Notes under the pieces: model-generated
Told to the model about the DNA's origin: nothing
Seen by the model: the letters and a program-made list of their open reading frames with translations, nothing else
Database searches by the model: none
Translations under genes and position numbers: made by a program
Part shown: piece by piece, positions 43,703-53,692 of the stretch
How the letters are laid out: every line of letters begins with the position of its first letter
Numbering within the stretch: position 1 is the stretch's first letter
Source of the DNA: Fuerstiella sp.
GTDB lineage: Bacteria; Planctomycetota; Planctomycetia; Planctomycetales; Planctomycetaceae
Assembly: GCA_022843805.1 (NCBI GenBank)
Contig: JALHMY010000004.1
Location: forward strand, 1-64,000
Direction of reading: 5' to 3'
DNA: 64,000 nucleotides

Positions 43703-44137
43703 ATCACTCGCTCCTGAACTGAAATCGGCGCTGACCGTAGAAGCTCCAAAGTCTGCCCAGATTACCAACGATTTAAAGGGGAGTGGAAGACCGGATTTTA
43801 CCTGATGTTGGTCTGCCGGGGCATCCACAATTTCGAAAGCACAGAATTATCAGGAAATTCCCGCCCCGATGTGTCGGACCAGCCTGTTGATGATGTCCCT
43901 AAGCCATCAGTTTAGCCAAACGGAGGAGTTGATCGCTTTTACAGATCTTCCGGTTTTTCCGGCAAGAAATTCATCCCAGATTAACATCGCGATAAAACAG
44001 GAAGACTTTGCGTGGTGGATTCCTGCGCTTTCAGACTCAAAACAATGACGGTCGATTCACGATTGGGGGAAGCAGGCGCAACCGCGTCCTGTGCGCTCAC
44101 GAAAACACCACACTCGTGAAGAATGGGCAGGTTCTGA

Positions 44138-45619
44138 ATGTCAGGATCGATGATTCGAGCTACGCTGACAGCAATGTTGCTGAGTGCGGGGATCTGCCTG
44201 ACGAGTGTTCGGTCCATGGCCGACACTCGTGAAACGCCTCTGGTCAAAGCGGTACAGCAGTGCCAGCGGTCGGTGGTTAATATTCACACCGAGCGAATGT
44301 CGGCTGATGACAAGGAATCACGGTTCTTTTCCGGTAAAGCCCGCAAGGTGACCGGAATGGGCACGGGCATCATCGTTGACGAACGCGGCTACATCGTGAC
44401 GAATTATCATGTTATTCAGGATGTTGATAAAATCATCGTGACGATGGAAGGCGGGGCCACATTTGACGGACGCCCGGTTTCATTTGACCGAAAACAGGAC
44501 CTTGCCATTATCCGAATTGATGCGAAGGAGCCGCTGACTGTGATGCCAATGGGCACGTCGACGGATTTGATGCTGGCGGAAACGGTTTTTGCCGTTGGCA
44601 ACGCATTCGGTTATGAGCACACGATTACCTCGGGCATTGTCAGTGCCCTTCATCGCGATGTGGAAGTTGATGAAACTCAGTCTTATCAGAATCTCATACA
44701 GACTGACGCCAGTATCAACCCGGGTAACAGCGGCGGTCCGCTGCTGAATCTGAACGGCGAAGTGATTGGAATCAACGTGGCTATCCGTGCAGGAGCTCAG
44801 CGAATCGGCTTCGCGATTCCCATTGATGATGCTCGCCGCACGATCGCGCGACTGATGAGTGTAGAGCGTTTGAACGGCATGTCACATGGTCTGACAACCC
44901 TGGACATCAAGATGCCTGACGAGCAGAAACTGGTCGTCGAAAGAGTAGCGGCTGGCAGCGCTTCTGACATCTGTGGGCTGCGAGCAGGCGACGTGATCTG
45001 TTCCGTTCGCGGGTTGAAAGTGGCTGACGGGACGGATCTGGAGAGATCCCTGCTGGACCTGCCAGCTGGTCAGATTGTCGATGTTGTTCTGAAGCGGGAA
45101 GGACAGGAACAGACTCTGCAGTTTAAGGTTGGAGCGGGGAGATCGGGAACAACGGCTGTCGTGGCAGCGACTCGTGCCGATCCACCGATCGAGACCAAAA
45201 CAGTTTCATCAAGTTCGCTGCCAGTTCTCCCGGCGATTGAGTCCGGTTCAGCGGTTCGACCTGGAGCGGTGCAGTCGACGCTGGCGGGTGATCCCGTTCT
45301 GGAGCGAACATGGGAGCTTCTGGGGTTACGGCTTGCTGAACTGGATCCTTCTGACATGCAGCAGGTCCGAGGCCGCTACAATGGCGGGATGAAGATCATC
45401 TCTGTCCGCAACGGAAGTATGGCCGCTCGATATGGCATGCGGACCGGTGATATTCTGGTGGGTCTGGACGAATATGAGACTCTTGGAGTCAATAGTCTGA
45501 GATTCATTCTGGGTGAAGAACGGTTAAAGACGCTGAACACGATGAAGTTCCTGATTGTGCGAGCCGGTACAGTTCCGCCACTCGCCGGCAACATGGATCT
45601 CAAAGCAGTACGTCGTTAA
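44138..45619 (+). CDS. HtrA/DegP-type serine protease with two PDZ domains
   Basis: The protein has 493 residues with a signal peptide (an ATG at 44150 is a possible alternative start). The trypsin-like domain carries H91 in TNYHVIQD, D121 in KQDLAIIR and S198 in NPGNSGGPL. Two PDZ domains follow, near 265-345 and 405-480. HtrA proteases degrade or refold damaged envelope proteins. It is followed by the CitG-like gene after 49 bp, but a shared function is doubtful. Confidence 0.92.
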   Translation: MSGSMIRATLTAMLLSAGICLTSVRSMADTRETPLVKAVQQCQRSVVNIHTERMSADDKESRFFSGKARKVTGMGTGIIVDERGYIVTNYHVIQDVDKIIVTMEGGATFDGRPVSFDRKQDLAIIRIDAKEPLTVMPMGTSTDLMLAETVFAVGNAFGYEHTITSGIVSALHRDVEVDETQSYQNLIQTDASINPGNSGGPLLNLNGEVIGINVAIRAGAQRIGFAIPIDDARRTIARLMSVERLNGMSHGLTTLDIKMPDEQKLVVERVAAGSASDICGLRAGDVICSVRGLKVADGTDLERSLLDLPAGQIVDVVLKREGQEQTLQFKVGAGRSGTTAVVAATRADPPIETKTVSSSSLPVLPAIESGSAVRPGAVQSTLAGDPVLERTWELLGLRLAELDPSDMQQVRGRYNGGMKIISVRNGSMAARYGMRTGDILVGLDEYETLGVNSLRFILGEERLKTLNTMKFLIVRAGTVPPLAGNMDLKAVRR

Positions 45620-45668
45620 CAGTTGATTGGGCAGCAGGTTATTCCGGAGCAGGCTCTTGGCACTGTGG

Positions 45669-46535
45669 ATGTCACAGTTGACGAAGTGGGTGCAGACATC
45701 CTGCGCAATGGAAGTCATGTGCCCGAAGCCCGGCAACGTGCGACCTGGAGCGTCATTCGCCGACGCCACCGTGCAGGATTTTATGAAATCGGCGGCCATT
45801 GTCGCTCCCATCATCGCCAGGGCAGCAGTCCAGCCTGTCGGACTGACAATACTGCAGTCCGTGGAAGCGACTCGTGCGACTGTCGGCCACAACACAAATC
45901 TCGGTATCATACTGTTGCTGGCCCCGCTGGCCGCAGTTCCACCCGAAATCTCCCTGATAGACGGAGTTGAAACTGTCCTGGAGCACTTGTCCGTGCAGGA
46001 CAGCATTCAGGTTTATGAAGCCATTCGACTGGCTGAGCCGGCCGGACTTGGAACGGCTGAGAAGCAGGATCTGGGTTCGATTCCATCTGTGGGACTGCGT
46101 GAATGTATGAATCTTGCAGCCGGTCATGACCTGATCGCAATGCAGTACTCGAACGGTTTTCGTCAGGTGCTGTGCGAAGGGATGGACTGGCTGCAGGACG
46201 CAGGTCAGCAGCTGGAATCTCAGCCGGACCGAATCCTCATGGTTGCTCTGAAGCTGCTGGCAACCTACGGAGATTCACTAATCGCCCGGAAGTGCGGATC
46301 TGAAATGTCCGAGCATGTCCGTGGAATGGCTGAAAAGATTATTCTGTCCGGCTGGCCCGAATCATCAGATTCTCATTTGCAATTGCAGCAGTTCGATGAA
46401 TTCCTGCGAGCAGACGGTCATCAGAGGAATCCTGGCACAACAGCCGATATGATTGCCGCTGTGCTGTTTGCCGCTCAGCGTGAGGGCTGGCTGGCACCTG
46501 AAGGTGACTGGTGGAAATCGAAGGACATACATTAA
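45669..46535 (+). CDS. CitG/MdcB-like (COG1767) protein
   Basis: About 288 residues from the ATG at 45669. The open frame begins at an unlikely TTG 42 bp earlier. The family's active-site segments read CPKPGNVRPGA and VGHNTNLGIILLLAPLA. Classic CitG makes the triphosphoribosyl-dephospho-CoA prosthetic-group precursor, but no citrate lyase or malonate decarboxylase gene is near. Members of COG1767 also occur in tetrahydromethanopterin-linked C1 gene clusters of methylotrophs and planctomycetes. The pairing with a PTPS-like gene fits that better. Its stop overlaps the next start by 1 nt (TAATG). Confidence 0.75.
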   Translation: MSQLTKWVQTSCAMEVMCPKPGNVRPGASFADATVQDFMKSAAIVAPIIARAAVQPVGLTILQSVEATRATVGHNTNLGIILLLAPLAAVPPEISLIDGVETVLEHLSVQDSIQVYEAIRLAEPAGLGTAEKQDLGSIPSVGLRECMNLAAGHDLIAMQYSNGFRQVLCEGMDWLQDAGQQLESQPDRILMVALKLLATYGDSLIARKCGSEMSEHVRGMAEKIILSGWPESSDSHLQLQQFDEFLRADGHQRNPGTTADMIAAVLFAAQREGWLAPEGDWWKSKDIH

Positions 46536-47077
46536 TGACATCCGGCCCGACTTCACCTCGTCACGAGAGCACACGAGAAGCTCAGTATGCGGTCCGAGTC
46601 ATTAAAGACTCGCTGGTTTTCAGTGCCGCCCACTTTATCACGTTTAATGGCAACGTGTGCGAACGAATCCACGGGCATAACTGGCGAGTTGAAGCGGCTA
46701 TCGAAGGTCCGCTCGACGAGAACAGCTACGTATTTGATTTTATTGCCCTGCGTGACGGATTGCAGACCATTGTTCTGGAACTTGATCACCATGTGCTGTT
46801 GCCCCTTCACCACCCTGAGATCATTGTTACTGTCATCTCACAGGAACGAGAGGTACAGGCAGTGTTTGATGAACGACGGTGGATTTTCCCTCGGGAAGAC
46901 TGCGTGCTTCTTCCCGTGGCAAACACAACCGCTGAACTGATTGCCAGCTGGATTGCCGAGACCCTGATATCGCGACTTCGCCTGACGTCATCAAACGGTC
47001 TGCAGCGACTTCGTATCAGTGTGGAGGAGAACTTCGGGCAGTGGGCCGACTGCTGGCTGTCATTGTCCACGAAATGA
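46535..47077 (+). CDS. 6-pyruvoyl-tetrahydropterin-synthase-like protein (QueD/PTPS family)
   Basis: The protein has 180 residues from the ATG at 46535, which shares one base with the upstream stop. Zinc ligands are the His in FSAAHF and the two in RIHGHNW, and the family Cys precedes them in NVCERIHGHNW. NTTAELIASWIA supplies the Glu region. Such enzymes act on dihydroneopterin triphosphate or related pterins (queuosine, folate or methanopterin routes). Tight coupling to a CitG-like gene favours a pterin/C1 cofactor role over queuosine. Confidence 0.85.
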   Translation: MTSGPTSPRHESTREAQYAVRVIKDSLVFSAAHFITFNGNVCERIHGHNWRVEAAIEGPLDENSYVFDFIALRDGLQTIVLELDHHVLLPLHHPEIIVTVISQEREVQAVFDERRWIFPREDCVLLPVANTTAELIASWIAETLISRLRLTSSNGLQRLRISVEENFGQWADCWLSLSTK

Positions 47078-47094
47078 TGCCGGAGGCCAGGCAT

Positions 47095-48783
47095 TTACTT
47101 CGGCGGGCTCAGCGTCGACTGCTTAAGACATGTCAGGTCGATCGTTTCTCCGGAAGAAACCGAGACATACAGCTTATTCAGAATTTCTTCATCGGGCATC
47201 CGCAGTTGTTCGGCGTTGAAGTCCCGGAGCCGTCCGGACGGCAAAAACCATGCGGAATGCTGACCAATCACTTCCGCCACAGTTCCCTGAACCACAATCG
47301 CTGTTCCTTCATCAATTCCGATTCCCAGCATGTCCGGATGTCTTTGGATAACGGGAATCAAATCGGGTTTTCTTTTTCGCTGACTGAAATGCTGATCGAT
47401 GGCTGTTCCGGGAAGAAAAGCGAATCCCCGATCATATCCTTCGGCCATCATAACGGTATTTCCAAGCGGATGACCGCGAACAAGAAACTCCCCCTGAATG
47501 GTTGCTCCTGCAGAGCTGCCACCGATGACGCCTCCCCGTCGAAGCACGTCTTTAAACAGTTCGACAGCCGACGTGTCCTCATAGGCATCTACAAAATTCC
47601 ACTGCCGTCCGCCACCAAACCAGACTCCGGTTGCACCTTTCAGAGCCTGTTGAAAATCATCCGAGGCGATTTCCCTGGGATAACTTTGTGGAAGTACACG
47701 AATATCGGCAACATCGGCCTTGCGGAGAAAACCGGGCACGCCCTGCGCAAACGCTTCCTGGCGGGGTATCGCCGTTGGAAGAATGACCAGACGAGCGGCT
47801 GGTCCGCCCGCCAGCTGCAGAAACCGATCGACGATGTCATCGGACATGGCGCCGCCACCCACGATCACCAGCGAGCCGGACGGAACATTCGGACTTCCGG
47901 AAGTCAGGGCACCAGGGTTCCGGTGTTCTGAGCGTTGACGGGCCGCTCGCCTCAGCTGCGTCAGATCAGCAAACTGTCCGGCTGTGATCGTCTCCTCGGA
48001 GGCTGGAAAATGATTCGACTTCGCCAGCAGTATCGTTGCCTTTCTCTCGCCCAGCACTTCCATGGATCGGCCTGTGACGATGACGGAAGTATTCTCATCG
48101 ATGCCCAGACCAAATCGATCGGGATTCTCTGTAACGATTCGGCGCAGCAGAGATCTGCGGTCAGGTTGCGGGAGGCGAGTTTGGATCACGGAATTCGGAA
48201 GCAGATCCAGCCCGCTGAGGCTGACTGAATCGTCATCCCCGGCGGCGCCGGCGGTGATCGTCACCTTCGACATGACGGCGGAGGCGGCCGAGGTTCCCCC
48301 AATCACACCTCCGCGATTCAGGAGCCTGCGAAGTGCATGTTCCACATCTGTTCCGTGCAGGTCGACAGCCAAACGCGACGGCTGGTCGTCGCAGATCCAG
48401 ACACCTTTCGCGTCTTTCAGCAGCATGGCCGATTCGCTGAGGAACTCATCAGATCCCGGAAGTGACGAGGCACTCACGCAGTTCATCAGGCCCGCTTCTT
48501 TAAGCCATGCAACAGTCTTGTCGAGGGTACCCGGCTGATCTGATGAGGTGCATAGGACAACGACGCTTCCGGCTTCCGGAATGGCAGCCACAAATCGCGA
48601 TCGGGCGTCATCCGGAATTGCTCCACCGCCAGTCAGAATCAGCGTTCCGCGGAGACCTTCCGAGAAGCTTTGGAAGGAATTGTCGGGCAGGTTTAGCCCA
48701 TCGCCGGCCCGAAGCATGGGCAATCCCGGCAGAAACGCCGGAAGCAGTAATGCCAGTACAATCGACCGGATCCCTAAGGACAT
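47095..48783 (-). CDS. Exported protein with two cyanophycinase-like (S51) domains
   Basis: About 562 residues from the ATG at 48783. A GGAG lies 8 nt upstream, and a signal peptide follows (IRSIVLALLLPAFLPGLPML). Two S51-type domains run in tandem, each with a nucleophile elbow: GGTSAASA in the first (the usual Gly after Ala is Ala) and GGSSAGA in the second. The frame extends upstream to 48939 without a better start. Cyanophycinases cut Asp-Arg dipeptides from cyanophycin. The duplicated, exported form is more likely a secreted peptidase for another polymer. Confidence 0.82.
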   Translation of the reverse strand: MSLGIRSIVLALLLPAFLPGLPMLRAGDGLNLPDNSFQSFSEGLRGTLILTGGGAIPDDARSRFVAAIPEAGSVVVLCTSSDQPGTLDKTVAWLKEAGLMNCVSASSLPGSDEFLSESAMLLKDAKGVWICDDQPSRLAVDLHGTDVEHALRRLLNRGGVIGGTSAASAVMSKVTITAGAAGDDDSVSLSGLDLLPNSVIQTRLPQPDRRSLLRRIVTENPDRFGLGIDENTSVIVTGRSMEVLGERKATILLAKSNHFPASEETITAGQFADLTQLRRAARQRSEHRNPGALTSGSPNVPSGSLVIVGGGAMSDDIVDRFLQLAGGPAARLVILPTAIPRQEAFAQGVPGFLRKADVADIRVLPQSYPREIASDDFQQALKGATGVWFGGGRQWNFVDAYEDTSAVELFKDVLRRGGVIGGSSAGATIQGEFLVRGHPLGNTVMMAEGYDRGFAFLPGTAIDQHFSQRKRKPDLIPVIQRHPDMLGIGIDEGTAIVVQGTVAEVIGQHSAWFLPSGRLRDFNAEQLRMPDEEILNKLYVSVSSGETIDLTCLKQSTLSPPK

Positions 48784-48938
48784 CAGCATCGCTCCGTAAA
48801 GCACAAAAATCAGATGATCGCTAAAGACGGGGGCAGGCTCAGTCGCCATTTTCAGTTGTGAAACGGCAGGGAACCGCCCATACTGACGTGAAGTTTTGGG
48901 TACCGCAATGTTAGGTTCTGCTGAAAAATGCAAAAGCA

Positions 48939-50657
48939 ATGGGATCGTCCGTCCGGATTGCGATCTCGATGGCAGATCTTCAAGACTTGCGCTCCATGGC
49001 GGGCAGTGTTGTCATAAACTTTTCCGACATCCTGTCGTGCATCATCCCGAATCGATCAGTTTTTGGGCGGAAGAAGGCTGTGTCAGAGACCCCACAAGAA
49101 CAACGTCCGAGCGGCTCGTCGAAAGTTCAGCAGCTTGGTGATTTTGAGCTGAAGAAGAAGCTTGGCAAAGGGGGCATGGGGGAGGTGTTTTTGGCAAGAC
49201 AGGTCAGTCTGGACCGTCTGGTTGCCCTGAAGACGCTTTCAAAGGAGCTTTCGCGAAAAGAAGACGCCGTCAGTCGATTTCTGAGGGAAGCGAAGTCGAT
49301 GGCCAAACTTGACCATCCGAACGTGGTTAAGGTTTTTGCCGTGGATTCGTTTAAGGGCATCCATTTCGCGGCGATCGAGTACATTGATGGTCAGAGTATT
49401 CAGGACTGGCTGGATCAGCTTGGCCAGTTTCCTGTTGGTGACGCCGTGCATGTTGCGATCGTTTGTGCAGAAGCTTTGAAACATGCACATGACCACAGCA
49501 TGGTTCATCGTGACATCAAGCCGGACAACATTCTTGTGACGAAGAAAGGTGTTGTGAAGGTCGCGGACTTTGGTCTTGCCAAAGTGGTTGATGAGGATGA
49601 TGTTTCCGTGACTCAGAGCGGAACGGGACTGGGCACACCGCTGTATATGGCTCCGGAGCAGGCTCGAGATGCAAAGCATGTCGACAGTCGCAGTGATATC
49701 TATTCGCTCGGCTCCACACTGTATCACATGCTCACCGGAAAATTGCCGTTTCAGGGACAATCAACGCTTGAACTGATACTGGCCAAGGAAAAGGGCAGCC
49801 ATCCGGGGATTCGCAGTATTCGCCCGGAAATACCTGAGCGTCTGGAGCTGATCGTCGACAAAATGATGGCGCGGCAGCCGGCCCATCGTTACAAGTCCTG
49901 TGACGAGCTGATTCGAGATTTAACGACACTCGGAGTTCACAGTGCCTGCCTGAGTTTTGTCGATGGAGCTGAGGCGCCGCCGGTCAGTCGAACCGCCATG
50001 GCATCGGGCACCGGGACAATGCCTGCCGGAATGAATTTGTCGAACCCATCTGGCAGGGTGTCGGCACCGTCGAAAACTCAGCCGGTTTCCATGTCGGCTG
50101 CGAAGACTCAGCCGGCGTTAAATTCTCGCAGCACGGTTCCGGGAACATCCCGAATGTGGTTTGTTCAGTTTGAGGACGAGAGCGGGAACACTGTTGTTGA
50201 AAAGCATTCCACCGGACGGTTGCTGAAGATGATCGCAGCTGGCACCGTAAATGCGAAGGCCCGCGGAAAGGCATCAGCAGATGGAACCTATCTGCCACTG
50301 GCTCAGTTTACAGAGTTCACTGAGGCCATTGAAAATCAGCTGGCCAGTCGGGCAGTTGCAGTTCGCAGAGAGGATATGAGCAGCCTTTATGAAAAGGTCT
50401 CAAAGGCTGAGGCCAGTCGACATAAGTGGCGAGGTGCAAAGAACGCTGTCCGGGGGATCGTCGGCTGGACATCTCTTTTGTTGTGGATAGGCGGCATTCT
50501 GCTGGGGGCTGCCGTCATATTTCACTTTGGGCCCTATTATGCTCGCAAAATCGCCTCGGGCTTTGGGCTTGTTGAAGACAATAGTTCGGCCGGGCAGAAT
50601 GCCGACCCTTCCGGAAACAGCACGGTGCCACCCGATCCAACTGTTTCCGGCCGATGA
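48939..50657 (+). CDS. Ser/Thr protein kinase with C-terminal membrane anchor
   Basis: The protein has 572 residues. The kinase domain covers about 65-340: glycine loop LGKGGMGEV, VALK lysine, HRDIKPDN catalytic loop, DFGLA and the APE motif in YMAPEQ. It is an RD kinase and so likely active. A variable Ser/Pro-rich linker follows. Then comes a small domain (MWFVQFEDESGNTVVEKH) that resembles domains found in other planctomycete kinases, and a helix (SLLLWIGGILLGAAVIFHF) near residue 525 that anchors it. It diverges from the cyanophycinase-like gene and precedes a DUF1501 gene by 124 bp. Confidence 0.92.
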   Translation: MGSSVRIAISMADLQDLRSMAGSVVINFSDILSCIIPNRSVFGRKKAVSETPQEQRPSGSSKVQQLGDFELKKKLGKGGMGEVFLARQVSLDRLVALKTLSKELSRKEDAVSRFLREAKSMAKLDHPNVVKVFAVDSFKGIHFAAIEYIDGQSIQDWLDQLGQFPVGDAVHVAIVCAEALKHAHDHSMVHRDIKPDNILVTKKGVVKVADFGLAKVVDEDDVSVTQSGTGLGTPLYMAPEQARDAKHVDSRSDIYSLGSTLYHMLTGKLPFQGQSTLELILAKEKGSHPGIRSIRPEIPERLELIVDKMMARQPAHRYKSCDELIRDLTTLGVHSACLSFVDGAEAPPVSRTAMASGTGTMPAGMNLSNPSGRVSAPSKTQPVSMSAAKTQPALNSRSTVPGTSRMWFVQFEDESGNTVVEKHSTGRLLKMIAAGTVNAKARGKASADGTYLPLAQFTEFTEAIENQLASRAVAVRREDMSSLYEKVSKAEASRHKWRGAKNAVRGIVGWTSLLLWIGGILLGAAVIFHFGPYYARKIASGFGLVEDNSSAGQNADPSGNSTVPPDPTVSGR

Positions 50658-50781
50658 CAGCAGACAGCAGTGAGAGATCGCAACATCCATGCAAACTCTT
50701 GCGTCCGGCCTGATGTATGGAATAGACTGCCGGTTTCGCTGAGCTTGATGACTCTTCGTTTTCTGAACGGGATCCTTCGCC

Positions 50782-52107
50782 ATGTTAAGTCTGGATTCAC
50801 ATCTGCTGCATGATTGCGAACGCGTCAGTCGCCGTGGCCTGCTGCAAATCGGCAGCCTGGCAGGACTGGGAGTCGGTTTGCCATCACTGCTGAATGCTCG
50901 CCGGGTTCAGGCGCAGGAAGGGCAGCAGGCAAAGGATGTCAACTGCATTCTGATCTGGACGCAGGGTGGAACGAGCCATCACGATACGTTTGATCCGAAA
51001 CCCAATGCTCCTGTCAGTGTTCGCGGAGAATTTGGAGCGATCAGTACGGCTGTGCCGGGGGTGCAGTTTACCGAGATCCTGCCCAATATGGCTCGGGAGC
51101 TGAAACGATTCGCTCTGCTGCGAAGCTGGAACCCGGAAAACGGCAGCCATGGAATTGCCGATCAGTTTGCAATGTCGGGACGTCGTTTCAATCCTGCTCT
51201 TCACTACCCGACGTATGGTTCCGTTGTTGGATGGCACCACGGTTTCAAGTCGCCTCTTCCGCCGTTTGTTCAGCTGGGGAGTTCGATTGATCGCCGCTTT
51301 GGTGGTGGATCTGCGGGAGTTCTGGGACTGGAACACAACCCATTTGAAATCCTTGCCGATCCTGCCGGCAAGGACTTTACAGTTCGCGACATCAGTCCGC
51401 CGAAGGGTGTGGATCTGACTCGTGTGGATCGACGCAAGCGCATGCTGACAGCAATCGACAATCTGCAGCGAAGTGCGGACGTTCAGGCGACGGCATTCGA
51501 TGCCCTGGATGAAAATTATCGTACCGCTTTTAATATGATCACTGCTCCGGAGACAAAGACAGCGTTCAATATTGGGGAGGAGTCTGCAGAGCTGCGTGAC
51601 CGGTATGGACGTCACAAGTTTGGACAGAGTTGCCTGCTGGCTCGACGACTGATTGAAAGCGGAGTCCGATTTGTGACCATCACCGATGGCGGATGGGACA
51701 CCCACACCGACAATTTCAACGCATTAAAGAAGTCCCGTATACCGCCCATTGATCAGGGGCTGCCCGTGCTCCTTTCTGACCTGCAGGATCGGGGCCTTCT
51801 TGATTCGACTCTGGTAGTATGGCTGACGGATTTCGGACGGACACCCACGGTCAATTCGGCCAGTGGGCGCGATCACTGGGCAAGTGCAGGATTTGCGATC
51901 ATGGCGGGTGCCGGAGTTCCTGGCGGATACGTTCTTGGTGAAACGGATGAAGAAGGCGGAAGGCCCACTCGCAATGAGTATCTGACTGCCGACATTGCCG
52001 TAACCATTTACGAAAAACTGGGCATTCCCTCCGATCTGATTGCACAGGCACCTGACGGTCGCCCTGTGCGACTGGTTGAAGGCGAGCCGATCCGGGAATG
52101 GATGTAA
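50782..52107 (+). CDS. DUF1501 exported protein
   Basis: The third DUF1501 protein, 441 residues, with a twin-arginine leader (SRRGLLQIGSLAGLGVGL). It has the family segments LIWTQGGTSHHDTFDPKP, the LLARRLIESGVRFVTI block with GGWDTH, and LTDFGRTPTV. Unlike the pair at 12060/13467 it has no DUF1553 partner here. Its last 10 bp overlap the start of a PMT/ArnT-like membrane protein gene, so the two are probably translated from one message. Confidence 0.9.
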   Translation: MLSLDSHLLHDCERVSRRGLLQIGSLAGLGVGLPSLLNARRVQAQEGQQAKDVNCILIWTQGGTSHHDTFDPKPNAPVSVRGEFGAISTAVPGVQFTEILPNMARELKRFALLRSWNPENGSHGIADQFAMSGRRFNPALHYPTYGSVVGWHHGFKSPLPPFVQLGSSIDRRFGGGSAGVLGLEHNPFEILADPAGKDFTVRDISPPKGVDLTRVDRRKRMLTAIDNLQRSADVQATAFDALDENYRTAFNMITAPETKTAFNIGEESAELRDRYGRHKFGQSCLLARRLIESGVRFVTITDGGWDTHTDNFNALKKSRIPPIDQGLPVLLSDLQDRGLLDSTLVVWLTDFGRTPTVNSASGRDHWASAGFAIMAGAGVPGGYVLGETDEEGGRPTRNEYLTADIAVTIYEKLGIPSDLIAQAPDGRPVRLVEGEPIREWM

Positions 52108-53558
52108 GTGTGTCAGATAAGGAATCGCGATCTGAATCGTTAGTGCTGCTGTGCATCGTCTGCATGCTGGCAGCTGCCGTTCTGCGTGCTGTGCCGCTGC
52201 AAAGTGCAAACGATCGTTCGCGATGGTGCACTGTCTGGTCGCTGGTAGAACGCGGCACATACCAGATCGATGAGATTGATCGCAAGTCGCGGTTTTCGAC
52301 GATCGACAAGGTGCGTCATCGGCTTCAGGACGACCAGCCGTGGCACTTTTATTCCTCCAAACCTCCGCTGCTGTCCACGATGGTTGCGGGGCTTTACTGG
52401 ATCGAACGTCATACTCTGGGAATGGATCTTTTCGCTCAGACTCAGCAGGTGACCAGACTGTTGTTACTGATCGTGAACCTGCTGCCCATGGCACTGGCTC
52501 TCGTTTCATTGCGGAGCACATTGCGATTCCTTGGCATTGCGGAACCTGTCCGCATCTTTGTTCTGGCAGCGGCTGGTTTTGGGTCAATGCTGAACCCCTA
52601 TCTGGTCACTCTGAATAACCACACACCAGCTGCCATCTGTATGATCTTCTGCATTTCGGCCATTGTCCGGCTGGAGGCTGTTCGACAAACTGCCACGTCC
52701 GGTACGGCGTCAGGCTCAGACTTGTTCCTCCTGGGGCTGTGTGCCGCATTCAGCAGCTGTTTCGAACTGCCATCGGCGCTTTTTGGTGTGATTGCTTTTC
52801 TGTTCGCATTCAGAGTAAGTCCATCGGGAACATGGAAATGGTTTGTTCCGGGCGCCTTGATTCCTCTGGCGGCTTTCTTCGTCACCAACTGGATTTGCAC
52901 AGGCGGTCTGAAGCCGTTTTATACATGGTATGGAACAGATAAATATGTTTACGTACATGAAGGAGTGGCGAGTTACTGGAGCAATCCCAAAGGACTGGAT
53001 GCGAACAATGAACCCTGGCACGTGTACCTGTTTCACTGCGTTCTGGGACATCATGGGCTGTTATCGCTGACCCCCGTGTTATTCCTGTCTGTCGCGGGTT
53101 GGGCAGTGTGCCTGTTCAGAGCTGAAGGACCTGCTGATGATGGCAGCCAGCAAAGCGAACCGCGTTTCCCTGAAGGACCGGGAACGGCCAGGCCGTTTTC
53201 TCGCGTGCAGACCGTCAGGCTGCTGCGCCCTGTGATTCTGTGCGGCATGTTTCTGACGCTGGTGACGCTCAGCTTTTATCTGACGCGGACGGAGAATTAC
53301 AACTACGGAGGCAACTCGGTCGCGCTGCGATGGATGTTGTGGCTCAGCCCCTTTTGGTGGTATGCAATGCTGCCGATTCTGGATCGGGTGATGGCGGGAG
53401 GATGGAAATACTGGCTGTGCAGTTTGCTTCTGGGAGCTTCCATCATTTCTGCAAACTGGTCGCAGGATCGACCATGGCGTCCGTCCTGGCTCTTTGAAGC
53501 GATGGAGAGCAGCGGCATCATCAATTACCGTACACCTCGTGCAGCAACAGGCAAATGA
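52098..53558 (+). CDS. PMT/ArnT-like multi-pass membrane glycosyltransferase (GT39/83-type)
   Basis: The protein has 486 residues and about ten membrane helices. The first outer loop carries NDRSRWCTVWSL and the segment HFYSSKPPLLS, whose KPPL motif is shared with ArnT and PMT enzymes that move a sugar from a polyprenyl phosphate. A C-terminal soluble domain is absent. The start ATG at 52098 lies inside the last codons of the DUF1501 gene. The donor and acceptor are unknown. The 747 bp that follow hold a MITE-like element and other repeats. Confidence 0.68.
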   Translation: MDVSVSDKESRSESLVLLCIVCMLAAAVLRAVPLQSANDRSRWCTVWSLVERGTYQIDEIDRKSRFSTIDKVRHRLQDDQPWHFYSSKPPLLSTMVAGLYWIERHTLGMDLFAQTQQVTRLLLLIVNLLPMALALVSLRSTLRFLGIAEPVRIFVLAAAGFGSMLNPYLVTLNNHTPAAICMIFCISAIVRLEAVRQTATSGTASGSDLFLLGLCAAFSSCFELPSALFGVIAFLFAFRVSPSGTWKWFVPGALIPLAAFFVTNWICTGGLKPFYTWYGTDKYVYVHEGVASYWSNPKGLDANNEPWHVYLFHCVLGHHGLLSLTPVLFLSVAGWAVCLFRAEGPADDGSQQSEPRFPEGPGTARPFSRVQTVRLLRPVILCGMFLTLVTLSFYLTRTENYNYGGNSVALRWMLWLSPFWWYAMLPILDRVMAGGWKYWLCSLLLGASIISANWSQDRPWRPSWLFEAMESSGIINYRTPRAATGK

Positions 53559-53692
53559 TTGTGCTGCTGTTTCGACGATCCGTTGAGAGCAGGCAGCGAT
53601 GAGATCTGCCTGAGATGGTTAGCGTCACTCCGTACTCTGAAATTCAGGCCCGGATGCTGACCTAACCAAGGTCCCGGGAGCGGAAGTGTCGG

